Positions 40,352-56,445 of a stretch of 64,000 nucleotides of DNA are shown here, in pieces. This DNA comes from Silene conica. Lineage: Eukaryota; Streptophyta; Magnoliopsida; Caryophyllales; Caryophyllaceae. The DNA lies in assembly GCA_029255685.2 (NCBI GenBank), contig CM055315.2, positions 74,181,681 through 74,245,680 on the forward strand. Reading direction: 5' to 3'. Each line of letters starts with the position of its first letter. The first letter of the stretch is position 1. The position numbers were made by a program, and so were the translations under genes. Below the pieces are notes generated by a model that saw only the letters and a list, made by a program, of their open reading frames with translations, searched no databases and was not told where the DNA came from.

Positions 40352-42502
40352 CTACCTTGCTATTCTGCACGATGATTCTGGCTTGTCTCCCTTAGCTGCA
40401 GTTACACGCCTCTTGGCCGCTGAGTAGGTGAGCCCACACAGCTCTGATCCTCCAGTGATGACATTCACAATTCTGTTGCAAGGAGGAGCTGGTGAAGGCT
40501 GCACCTGGCTGGCTGCATTGACTCTGGTGGATTTCTCTGGGAGCAGATGGTCTAGGTTGCCTCGGTCATACTGGAATCGAACTTCCTTCCTGAGGGTGTA
40601 GCATTCATCGGTGGTATGACCTATGTCATCATGAAATTCACATCTTTTGCTAGCATCACGGCGGTCATTGGGTCGTTCCTCTTTCTTCTTTGGCCACCTG
40701 ACTCCCTTGAGATCCTTCAGGGCTTTCATCAGGCCAGCCATCCCGGTGGTAAAGCCATACTCACTGACTTTCGGCGGTGGATCTGCATCGCTTTTACCAC
40801 CAGTGCTTTCGGACACTTTGCTTACTGGTTTGCTGTAGGGCTTTGATCTCTCGCCCCTCTTTTCCACTGGTGCTTTCCTAGACACAGGTTCTGTGTCATA
40901 GGTACTTCTTTTGGAGGCAGCGTCTTCTTCCAGCCTAATGGCTGCAACTGCCTGGGCCTGTACATCAGCAAAGGCAGTGCATGGGTGCATTGTCAATTGC
41001 TTGTACAGGTCTGAATCGTGATGTAACCCCCTGCGGAAGGCTTCAATGGCAGTGGGTACATCACAATGCGGGATGGAAACCTTTTCCTTGTTGAACCTGG
41101 TGAGGTAATCTCGAGTGGTTTCCTCGAATCCTTGAACAATTCTGTATAGATCGCTGGTCTGCTTCTCTGGTTTCATGCTGCTAGCAAACTGCTGATTAAA
41201 AGCATTAACCAGATCTGCAAAGGAGGAGATGCTGCGATTGGGCAATCCCACAAACCAGTGCAGGGCTGCTCCGGATAGGGTTGACCCAAATCCTTTGCAC
41301 ATGCAAGCCTCCTTAAGTGCTCCGGTTGCGGTTACCACCATCATTTTCTGTTTATAATGATTTATGTGGTCCAGGGGATCGGCCGTACCATCATATAGCG
41401 TCATGGTTGGTGGCACAAATCCCTTGGGCACATTGATCAAGGCAATGTTGTCGATGAATGGTGAATCTGCATAGCTGTCCTGGGAAGCTTTCTCCATTGG
41501 CCTTGGCATGCCAGATATCTTGGTGATCATGTCTTTCAACTCCTGGTAGCGCTGGTCTGAGAGACTGCCTACTCCAGGGAATGGATTGACTGGCGGAGGG
41601 AAGAAGCCTGGAGGGGCTCCTCCCCAGGGACCTGAGGTCGGGTTGACTGGCGGAGGGAAGAAGCCTGGAGGGGCTCCTCCCCAAGGGCCTGCGGCTGGTT
41701 GGTTGGCTGCTACGGATGAACTGAAGCCTGGTCCTGGATGCCAACCAACTGCTGACTGTGCTGGTGCTCCTCCTTGCCACCCTCCAACACTGGGCTGGTT
41801 CACGGGTGCTGCTCCTACTGAGATCTTCGGCGTTCGTCCGATGGTAGGCTGCGGAGGGGTACCTGAAAAAATCAAAGGATCAGTCCCAGGAGGAAAACAA
41901 GGTGTAGGATTACCTGCAGGCTGAGCTGGTCTGGACTGCGGTGCTCCAAACACAGACGAGTCCAGATCCAGTATCTCTGGGCCACTGTTCGGGGTGGTGA
42001 CACCTAGATCCAGCCTGGTGATGATCTCCTGGGGAATTGGCCGATTAGACCCTGCTCTCCCGAAGGGATTGAAGGTCTGCCCAGGCCCTGACTGCAACAT
42101 TCTGAACGGCTGCTCTGGACGTGTGACTGCGGCGATCTGCTCTCTCAGGTTCAGATTGTCCTTCTTCAGGCCCTCGATGGCTTCCTGCAGAGCACTCATT
42201 CCCTGGACCACCACCTGCATCGGATCTGGGCTGGTAACCCGCGGCAGCTGGCCTACTCCAGGTATCTGGGCTTCTCCACTTCTGCTGGGACTGCTCTCTC
42301 TGCTCTGCCTTGGGGAAGCTGACACAGGGGGTGATCTGGGAATCTGAGGAGGTTTGCTAGATGGAACCACAACCCTTGGGGCTGTGGTCTGACTTACGAC
42401 CAGGGGTGGTCCTGTGAGACCAACGGACACAGTAGGGTTGATCCCACTGGACTGGGCTGGCATGCTCTGAGAGCTGGATGGGCTAGCTTTGGTCCCAGAC
42501 AT
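40352..42502 (-). CDS. Tat gag polyprotein (716 aa)
   Basis: An intact frame from ATG at 42502. The N-terminal region is Ser/Pro/Gln-rich, followed by a coiled segment (LQEAIEGLKKDNLNLREQI). A 19-residue tandem repeat with GPWGGAPPGFFPPPVNP is encoded at 41588-41701. The retrotransposon gag capsid domain follows (DPLDHINHYKQKMMV, GAALHWFVGLP, SFADLVNAFNQQFASS, ETTRDYLTRFNKE, AFRRGLHHDS), then basic and charged regions and a Cys/His-containing CEFHDDIGHTTDEC. It ends KPESSCRIAR at TAG. It would form the virus-like particle. Confidence 0.9.
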   Translation of the reverse strand: MSGTKASPSSSQSMPAQSSGINPTVSVGLTGPPLVVSQTTAPRVVVPSSKPPQIPRSPPVSASPRQSRESSPSRSGEAQIPGVGQLPRVTSPDPMQVVVQGMSALQEAIEGLKKDNLNLREQIAAVTRPEQPFRMLQSGPGQTFNPFGRAGSNRPIPQEIITRLDLGVTTPNSGPEILDLDSSVFGAPQSRPAQPAGNPTPCFPPGTDPLIFSGTPPQPTIGRTPKISVGAAPVNQPSVGGWQGGAPAQSAVGWHPGPGFSSSVAANQPAAGPWGGAPPGFFPPPVNPTSGPWGGAPPGFFPPPVNPFPGVGSLSDQRYQELKDMITKISGMPRPMEKASQDSYADSPFIDNIALINVPKGFVPPTMTLYDGTADPLDHINHYKQKMMVVTATGALKEACMCKGFGSTLSGAALHWFVGLPNRSISSFADLVNAFNQQFASSMKPEKQTSDLYRIVQGFEETTRDYLTRFNKEKVSIPHCDVPTAIEAFRRGLHHDSDLYKQLTMHPCTAFADVQAQAVAAIRLEEDAASKRSTYDTEPVSRKAPVEKRGERSKPYSKPVSKVSESTGGKSDADPPPKVSEYGFTTGMAGLMKALKDLKGVRWPKKKEERPNDRRDASKRCEFHDDIGHTTDECYTLRKEVRFQYDRGNLDHLLPEKSTRVNAASQVQPSPAPPCNRIVNVITGGSELCGLTYSAAKRRVTAAKGDKPESSCRIAR

Positions 42503-42551
42503 GCTTGTTGTGACGAGGTAACGATTTTAAATATTGGAATGCGCACTATGC

Positions 42552-42569
42552 CCCACGGTGGGCGCCAAA
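42552..42569 (-). promoter_or_regulatory. Tat primer-binding site
   Basis: On the minus strand TGGCGCCCACCGTGGGGC follows the 5' LTR end after a one- or two-base gap. This is the sequence usual at this place in Tat-lineage elements and is not the tRNA-Met type. Confidence 0.8.
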
Positions 42570-42570
42570 T

Positions 42571-43074
42571 TGTTTTGGTAAAATTTCTACCGGGTCAATG
42601 TTTATGTGATGCGGGTCAAAGTGTCAACCAATATTAAAATCTTACGTATAAAAGAATATAAGAACAGAAGAAATAAAGAATGACGCAAGAATGTTTTGGT
42701 GACGCGGAAAAACCCAATGAGGGAAACAACCGCGGGGGGAACGGAATCCCACCAATATTTTTACTATGATCGAGTGATTTCACTGCTTTGTACGAGTACA
42801 AATGTTTGCGTAAGTATATGATTTTACAACGTACGAACTGACCGAATAAAAATGCCCTAGCCTTTCCTTTTATAGCCGCGGATTTAAGCTCAACCAATTT
42901 CTGCTCTGGCCCTGGAATGTAGGAGGGAATATAGGGGGATATTCCTTTAGGGTTTTGACCCATTCTCCTACTCCAACAGCTCTTTTCCTGCGTCTGGTCT
43001 GCTTCTGTGATGGGTTGCTGCTTCTGAAACTACTTATGGGCCCAACATTTCGATGAGGATTTTTGGGCTAAACA
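42571..43074 (-). repeat. Tat element 5' LTR
   Basis: Same length as the 3' LTR (504 bp). Differences seen by eye: C/A and T/G near the 33020-33050 equivalent, G/T, A/T, A/G, A/G and C/T further in; about seven in total. Confidence 0.92.
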
Positions 43075-43079
43075 CTAAT

Positions 43080-44308
43080 CATAATTTAAATTGGGTAAAA
43101 CATAACATGTCTCAATAAATATGTTAATAAAAATTAGTGCTAAAAAGGTAAGAAAATTTACCCACTAATTACCCCCTTACCAACCTCCAAATATGATAGC
43201 AATTAACGACAAACACGCAGCCACAACCCAGCAGCTTAACCCCTTAATTTCGCCAAAAACCGAACAGACCACCCCCACAACAACCGCACCCACGCACCAT
43301 GTTCAACCCCTGATCACACCAGTGGCACCACCGGGCTCGCCTCTGAGCCGCGGTGGTCCCTGTGGTGGAACCAGTGGTCGTCGAACCCAACCACCAAGCC
43401 AAAATCACAATCCAAAACCCGACTGTCCACAGCCTGCCTTTATTTCGCGTTCTTACTGCCCCAACGAAACCCAGTGTAAAACCGTTACCAACCACCACGA
43501 GCCACCACTATAACCACCCTACGTTCCCCCTGACTGTACTAATTCAGATACCCCAAACACCCATGACAGACACATACACAGAAGGACACGAATTTCAATT
43601 AAAACATACATACAGGATTAACATTCTGCAAACTGATTACAAGACATTCTGACACCACGACTTTACCACCACCTCCGACGGTCATAACGGTCAACGACGG
43701 TCTCTTTGGGGTCCAAAAACAACTAGTATACATCCAAGATTAAAAGCATGCGAAAACCAGAAACTAAAACCACATATACAATATAAACGATTCAATTGAA
43801 AATGACTGCAAGCAGGAAAAAAAACGAGAAAGCATTACGAGCATACCTCCTTGCCCTTGCCAACGACCACCCCTAAGACCCTCTGACCACCGTGTCAACC
43901 CTCCTTTTGCAAACTCAGATGTGGCGGCTGTGATGTGTGTGGGTGAGTGAGAGTCGTTTAGGTCAGAATAGGTTTGTTATGGTTGTTTAAATAGGGCGGC
44001 AGGGAGAGCTTCCTCTGAAATTAGAATTTCAGATTTGAACTTGTGTGTATGGGCTATGTTTGTGCACGCAACCCTAGGCCCATACGCATGGTTTTCAGTG
44101 TATGGGTCATCACCTCACGCACCCCTATGCCCAAATAATGTATCTATGGCCCGGTCTTGTTTAAACACTCACAATTACGACCCGAAACACGACTCATAAA
44201 ACACCTTGTTCAACTATAATATATCGCTTTTATTATAACGCATCGACATCGACATTCACTAAAATCAAGATAAATAAATAAAAAGAAATAAAAATACGGA
44301 GTATTACA
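43080..44308 (-). mobile_element. Tandem LTR array, copy 1, segment c
   Basis: Resumes CATAATTTAAATTGGG after the Tat target-site duplication and ends GGAGTATTACA. With segments a and b the copy totals 2343 bp; the 6-bp shortfall from copy 2 equals one missing CATTCT unit. Confidence 0.9.
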
Positions 44309-44315
44309 GTTACTT

Positions 44316-46664
44316 TGTAACACCCTCATTCACCTAGGAGCCTGAACTAGGACTTCCAGGGTAAATAAGGCTGTTATCATCCTGGTTAGACCAGGGTAGT
44401 AGATATACATAGTGAAAGAAGGGCAGTCCTTTAAGAATAAATAGTTAAACTGAAACTATTACATGACTTAGTCCCAAAATTACAAAACAACTGAATTAAA
44501 ATAAATGTTCTACTACTACAACGAGACTAAGTGATCTAGCAGCTAGGTAGGTCTAGTCCATGTCTCTCTTCCATGCCCAGTTCTAGTCCCGCTGTCTCTG
44601 ACCTGAAAGATCTACTCCCCATTCCGGATCATCGTAGGTGAACACGAATACACTGTCAACCTCGCGGTTGAGTAGGATAACACAATAATAATAATGCAAA
44701 CAAACAGTATATGCAAATGATTATGCCATGCTCGAGCTCAATTTCATTCTCATTCTCATTCTCATTCTCAAACCCGTGACTCCCAGCCATACCGAACCTC
44801 CCGGCAGACTATACTCGGCCGTCGCCGAACACCAGCATAACCGCTGAGGTCACCAGGTCTAGCCCTGCAGAGCTAGCCTGGGCCCAATAATATCTCATCA
44901 TCATCTCACTCTGTAACCGTATTCATGCCATGCTTATGAATGCAATAATAAAGATTCAAGACTGTATATGCATCTCATAAATAAACATACTTGCATCCAT
45001 AGCATCCAGTTCACATATAAACATAACACAATACAAAAGTAGTCCCAGTGTAACCTATCTGTAAAGCAAGTCTGCAAATAGAATTCACCGTCTAGAAATA
45101 TTCCACTTCAAATTCAGTTCCTAAACAAACATTACTTAATATTAAATACTATCCAGGCAACTAGACATTATTACTCGATTAATTGATCATGTTAGCCGTA
45201 CTATATACCTATCCTTAAGCATGCTCATAGCCACACATTACTTATGAACTCATTATATTTATAAACTATAAAAAATCATAACAATGTTACCTTATTAAAA
45301 TAACATACAAACTTGTCTCATTAAAATTACTAACTCTATACTATACCATACCAACATTAAAATGGATATTAGCCTTAATCAACCAAACATTCTAAATATG
45401 GTTATCATGTCAATTAAGGATATTGGTATACTAATCATAATTTAAATTGGGTAAAACATAACATGTCTCAATAAATATGTTAATAAAAATTAGTGCTAAA
45501 AAGGTAAGAAAATTTACCCACTAATTACCCCCTTACCAACCTCCAAATATGATAGCAATTAACGACAAACACGCAGCCACAACCCAGCAGCTTAACCCCT
45601 TAATTTCGCCAAAAACCGAACAGACCACCCTCACAACAACCGCACCCACGCACCAGGTTCAACCCCTGATCACACCAGTGGCACCACCGGGCTCGCCTCT
45701 GAGCCGCGGTGGTCCCTGTGGTGGAACCAGTGGTCGTCGAACCCAACCACCAAGCCAAAATCACAATCCAAAACCCGACTGTCCACAGCCTGCCTTTATT
45801 TCGCGTTCTTACTGCCCCAACGAAACCCAGTGTAAAACCGTTACCAACCACCACGAGCCACCACTATAACCACCCTACGTTCCCCCTGACTGTACTAATT
45901 CAGATACCCCAAACACCCATGACAGACACATACACAGAAGGACACGAATTTCAATTAAAACATACATACAGGATTAACATTCTGCAAACTGATTACAAGA
46001 CATTCTGACACCACGACTTTACCACCACCTCCGACGGGCATAACGGTCAACGACGGTCTCTTTGGGGTCCAAAAACAACTAGTATACATCCAAGATTAAA
46101 AGCATGCGAAAACCAGAAACTAAAACCACATATACAATATAAACGATTCAATTGAAAATGACTGCAAGCAGGAAAAAAAACGAGAAAGCATTACGAGCAT
46201 ACCTCCTTGCCCTTGCCAACGACCACCCCTAAGACCCTCTGACCACCGTGTCAACCCTCCTTTTGCAAACTCAGATGTGGCGGCTGTGATGTGTGTGGGT
46301 GAGTGAGAGTCGTTTAGGTCAGAATAGGTTTGTTATGGTTGTTTAAATAGGGCGGCAGGGAGAGCTTCCTCTGAAATTAGAATTTCAGATTTGAACTTGT
46401 GTGTATGGGCTATGTTTGTGCACGCAACCCTAGGCCCATACGCATGGTTTTCAGTGTATGGGTCATCACCTCACGCACCCCTATGCCCAAATAATGTATC
46501 TATGGCCCGGTCTTGTTTAAACACTCACAATTACGACCCGAAACACGACTCATAAAACACCTTGTTCAACTATAATATATCGCTTTTATTATAACGCATC
46601 GACATCGACATTCACTAAAATCAAGATAAATAAATAAAAAGAAATAAAAATACGGAGTATTACA
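44316..46664 (-). mobile_element. Tandem LTR array, copy 2 (uninterrupted)
   Basis: 2349 bp, TGTAACACCCTC...GAGTATTACA on the plus strand (on the minus strand TGTAATACTCCG...GTGTTACA). It is separated from copies 1 and 3 by the identical 7-bp spacer GTTACTT (44309-44315 and 46665-46671). The short frames inside (e.g. 45549-45869) are non-coding by-products. It provides the empty site for both insertions in copy 1. Confidence 0.92.
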
Positions 46665-46671
46665 GTTACTT

Positions 46672-49018
46672 TGTAACACCCTCATTCACCTAGGAGCCTG
46701 AACTAGGACTTCCAGGGTAAATAAGGCTGTTATCATCCTGGTTAGACCAGGGTAGTAGATATACATAGTGAAAGAAGGGCAGTCCTTTAAGAATAAATAG
46801 TTAAACTGAAACTATTACATGACTTAGTCCCAAAATTACAAAACAACTGAATTAAAATAAATGTTCTACTACTACAACGAGACTAAGTGATCTAGCAGCT
46901 AGGTAGGTCTAGTCCATGTCTCTCTTCCATGCCCAGTTCTAGTCCCGCTGTCTCTGACCTGAAAGATCTACTCCCCATTCCGGATCATCGTAGGTGAACA
47001 CGAATACACTGTCAACCTCGCGGTTGAGTAGGATAACACAATAATAATAATGCAAACAAACAGTATATGCAAATGATTATGCCATGCTCGAGCTCAATTT
47101 CATTCTCATTCTCATTCTCATTCTCAAACCCGTGACTCCCAGCCATACCGAACCTCCCGGCAGACTATACTCGGCCGTCGCCGAACACCAGCATAACCGC
47201 TGAGGTCACCAGGTCTAGCCCTGCAGAGCTAGCCTGGGCCCAATAATATCTCATCATCATCTCACTCTGTAACCGTATTCATGCCATGCTTATGAATGCA
47301 ATAATAAAGATTCAAGACTGTATATGCATCTCATAAATAAACATACTTGCATCCATAGCATCCAGTTCACATATAAACATAACACAATACAAAAGTAGTC
47401 CCAGTGTAACCTATCTGTAAAGCAAGTCTGCAAATAGAATTCACCGTCTAGAAATATTTCACTTCAAATTCAGTTCCTAAACAAACATTACTTAATATTA
47501 AATACTATCCAGGCAACTAGACATTATTACTCGATTAATTGATCATGTTAGCCGTACTATATACCTATCCTTAAGCATGCTCATAGCCACACATTACTTA
47601 TGAACTCATTATATTTATAAACTATAAAAAATCATAACAATGTTACCTTATTAAAATAACATACAAACTTGTCTCGTTAAAATTACAACTCTATACTATA
47701 CCATACCAACATTAAAATGGATATTAGCCTTAATCAACCAAACATTCTAAATATGGTTATCATGTCAATTAAGGATATTGGTATACTAATCATAATTTAA
47801 ATTGGGTAAAACATATCATGTCTCAATAAATATGTTAATAAAAATTAGTGCTAAAAAGGTAAGAAAATTTACCCACTAATTACCCCCTTACCAACCTCCA
47901 AATATGATAGCAATTAACGACAAACACGCAGCCACAACCCAGCAGCTTAACCCCTTAATTTCGCCAAAAACCGAACAGACCACCCTCACAACAACCGCAC
48001 CCACGCACCAGGTTCAACCCCTGATCACACCAGTGGCACCACCGGGCTCGCCTCTGAGCCGCGGTGGTCCCTGTGGTGGAACCAGTGGTCGTCGAACCCA
48101 ACCACCAAGCCAAAATCACAATCCAAAACCCGACTGTCCACAGCCTGCCTTTATTTCGCGTTCTTACTGCCCCAACGAAACCCAGTGTAAAACCGTTACC
48201 AACCACCACGAGCCACCACTATAACCACCCTACGTTCCCCCTGACTGTACTAATTCAGATACCCCAAACACCCATGACAGACACATACACAGAAGGACAC
48301 GAATTTCAATTAAAACATACATACAGGATTAACATTCTGCAAACTGATTACAAGACATTCTGACACCACGACTTTACCACCACCTCCGACGGGCATAACG
48401 GTCAACGACGGTCTCTTTGGGGTCCAAAAACAACTAGTATACATCCAAGATTAAAAGCATGCGAAAACCAGAAACTAAAACCACATATACAATATAAACG
48501 ATTCAATTGAAAATGACTGCAAGCAGGAAAAAAAACGAGAAAGCATTACGAGCATACCTCCCTGCCCTTGCCAACGACCACCCCTAAGACCCTCTGACCA
48601 CCGTGTCAACCCTCCTTTTGCAAACTCAGATGTGGCGGCTGTGATGTGTGTGGGTGAGTGAGAGTCGTTTAGGTCAGAATAGGTTTGTTATGGTTGTTTA
48701 AATAGGGCGGCAGGGAGAGCTTCCTCTGAAATTAGAATTTCAGATTTCAACTTGTGTGTATGGGCTATGTTTGTGCACGCAACCCTAGGCCCATACGCAT
48801 GGTTTTCAGTGTATGGGTCATCACCTCACGCACCCCTATGCCCAAATAATGTATCTATGGCCCGGTCTTGTTTAAACACTCACAATTACGACCCGAAACA
48901 CGACTCATAAAACACCTTGTTCAACTATAATATATCGCTTTTATATAACGCATCGACATCGACATTCACTAAAATCAAGATAAATAAATAAAAAGAAATA
49001 AAAATACGGAGTATTACA
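46672..49018 (-). mobile_element. Tandem LTR array, copy 3 (uninterrupted)
   Basis: 2347 bp, differing from copy 2 by about five substitutions and two 1-bp indels by eye, so closer to copy 2 than either is to copy 1. It is followed by the internal-region remnant. Confidence 0.92.
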
Positions 49019-49158
49019 GTCTTCCCCCCTTAAAATAAACTTCGTCCCGAAGTTCACCATCCCAAGGTCAACACACTGATCGATAAAGTATGTAGCGAAC
49101 ACAGAAAGTGACATCATAAAACATTAGAAGCTAATAGAAGTACTTTAAAACATGAATT
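49019..49158 (-). mobile_element. Remnant of the internal region next to LTR copy 3
   Basis: On the minus strand it reads GAACTTCGGGACGAAGTTTA then TTTTAAGGGGGGAAGAC, a polypurine tract directly before the LTR. This is the usual 3' end of the internal region in Ty3/gypsy chromovirus-type elements and fixes the array's orientation. The rest of the internal region and the 5' LTR are gone. The lineage is inferred from this motif only. Confidence 0.75.
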
Positions 49159-49530
49159 GTCACATGTGCTTTGTGTACTGTAGTTAAAGAGTTCATAGTC
49201 CTAATATTTACTTACAATTCTTAATTGCATTTTCTTCGTTCTAGCAGCAATTCCCAAGCCATTGGTAATATCTAACTGTGAGGAAAGCGGAGTTTACCCT
49301 AGTTGCACCGATCTTGCATATCGAAAGCCATTTCTGACGGAGCCGATGCAATTGATTGCCCTGTTCAACTATCAAAGGATGATGTACCTTTCTGCAGTAC
49401 CTCTGTGAATCTTATATCAAGCACGTTTGTCCTTGAAACAAAATTCATGAAATTTGCGTGGTTATTAACGAGATTCAGTCGGATACAGGAATATTTTCAT
49501 TTGGCCTAAAATGGTCTGATATCCAGAAGC
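49159..49530 (+). pseudogene. GDPDL pseudogene, copy 2, rear part
   Basis: Resumes the intron entered at 27822 (GTGTACTGTAGTTAAAGAGT matches copy 1 near 24150). An exon from about 49248 reads IPKPLVISNCEESGVYPSCT and DLAYRK, then after a 1-bp deletion AISDGADAIDCPVQLSKDDV and PFCSTSVNLISSTFVLET, then after another shift EIQSDTGIFSFGLKWSDIQK. This is the start of the second GDPD domain. Similarity ends at about 49530, so this copy lacks the segments that copy 1 keeps at 24660-25615. Confidence 0.8.
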
Positions 49531-51190
49531 TTTTGCCAAAATGCTGCTCAAAACGAAACTAATTAACAAACTAGTTGTTCGATAAGTTGTATCGGATCAT
49601 ATTTTTTTGCTTTTCTCCCGATTATTTGAGGAGCTATCCTATTAAGTTTGAGCCACACAACTAACTACTATTAATCTATTTTCCATGATTATCCGAATTT
49701 TGGACAATACTAATTTTTCGCTTACCGGCGTCTTCAAATATTCTCAATTACTTGCTAAAATTTGTGTGGCCAATTTATCTGGCATGGGTGGACACATTAA
49801 GCATCTTGAAGCCCACATAACGGAAATAACCGTTTAGGAGGTCTCTATTTGAAATTTTGTCCTTTTGTTACCCGTGAGTGTACATCCAATCACCGTTTTT
49901 TTTATGTTTTTGGGCATTATAATAAAGCTTTTAAGGTTTGTTTTAAAAATTATCAGTATTGTTATAAAGTTACAATTTGTTTATTAAATCATTAAGCTCA
50001 AAAAATTGCAATAAAACTCAAAAATATTACATACAAACTTAATTAAATTTTAGTTTTAACTGAAAATAATTAAAATTTACTTATAAACTCTAATAAAGTC
50101 GGAAAAAATACATATAAAAATAAAGTGTAATTGACATGTTAAATCAATCCTAATTCTTAAATCATAATGTGTAATTAATCACTTCACCCCATTTATCACT
50201 TCACAAATTTTCATTAAAAACGGATATTATCTATCACAAGCGAAAGGCGGATGTGCCCTCACACAAAATGCAAGTGACAATACCCATGGATTGATTCATT
50301 TTCTCTCACTTGTCTTCCCACTTGTGTAGTTAGAGAGACATACGTGTCTTTAGCTTTTGACGAATAGTATCTGTCACAAGCAAGACTCGTTGTTTCACTT
50401 ACACAAATAACACAAATTCTCATTGTTGACGGACACTATCCATCATAAGCTGAAAACGGATAATACCCCTCTCACAATATACAAGTAGCACGACCCATGA
50501 AATGCTTCATTTACCCCTACTTGTCCTTCCAGAGTCCCGCTTACCTTATTGTAAGAAAAAGATTATTCGTCTTCAGCTTATAACGGATTTATGACAAACA
50601 AGACTCTTTGTTTCACTAATTAGCCATGAATACGAACATACATTTGGTAGTCATGTAACCAATTTCACTATATGATATTCCGGAAAATTAATTCCCTATT
50701 GGACATTTTAACCGACACATACAAATTTAATTTGTTTTAACATAATCGCATTAATGAGCAAAAGTAAACGATAAAAGAACCTGTTATACCGGTAATCTAT
50801 TGGAAATCGGCCTTACACATTGGTATTTATGTGGTATGTGTTTTAACAATAATCAAAACACTTTGCATTTTAAACTTTAGAGACAAAATGTGTAGATTAG
50901 AATTTTCAATTTTGTTTTTTCCGTCTCGAAAGAGAAGTAATGTAGAGTAGTTGACACAAGCTGCTATATACACTGACCATCTTCAAGACATAAAATGATT
51001 GCAATTAACAAAACCACAGATCCATCTATCTTCTCACTTTACTACTACAAAATCCATACAAATGTAGTAAAATTAATACAGCGTGCAGCACTTCAAGAGC
51101 GCAGAGTAAAAATGGATCAAAACAAAATAATGGCTCTGATTAAAAAGTAGTCAGTCACCTGAATGAATTGTAAGTTTTTCAAGTTCAATA
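49531..51190. other. Intergenic; two diverged repeats
   Basis: No gene. About 50215-50412 and about 50425-50622 are diverged copies sharing (A/G)CGGATA.TATC(T/C)ATCA.AAGC, CACAA.AT.CAAGT..CA, CATTT.C.C..CTTGTC and AAGACTC(G/T)TTGTTTCAC. The 3' UTR of the helicase lies at the right end. Confidence 0.5.

Positions 51191-56445
<5,255 letters not shown>

Larger units (their letters stand above)
32948..43074 (-). mobile_element. Ty3/gypsy retrotransposon, Tat lineage, full length
   Basis: 10.1 kb with two 504-bp LTRs (32948-33451 and 42571-43074), each TGTTTTGG...GCTAAACA, and a 5-bp target-site duplication, CTAAT (32943-32947 and 43075-43079). LTR copies 2 and 3 give the empty site GTATACTAATCATAATTT. 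On the minus strand the order is 5' LTR, primer-binding site, gag, protease, RT, RNase H, second (archaeal-type) RNase H, integrase, a spliced gene in antisense orientation, polypurine tract, 3' LTR. Dual RNase H and an antisense extra ORF are documented marks of the Tat lineage. About seven substitutions separate the LTRs by eye, so the insertion is recent, but the coding region already has three TAG codons. Confidence 0.93.

Noticed and set aside
43193-48363. Repeated short frames of 84-106 codons (starting at 43193, 45549 and 47904, and their antisense partners)
   Set aside because: They lie inside the three LTR copies and are conserved only because the LTRs are near-identical. No domain, and both strands are open at the same place from composition.
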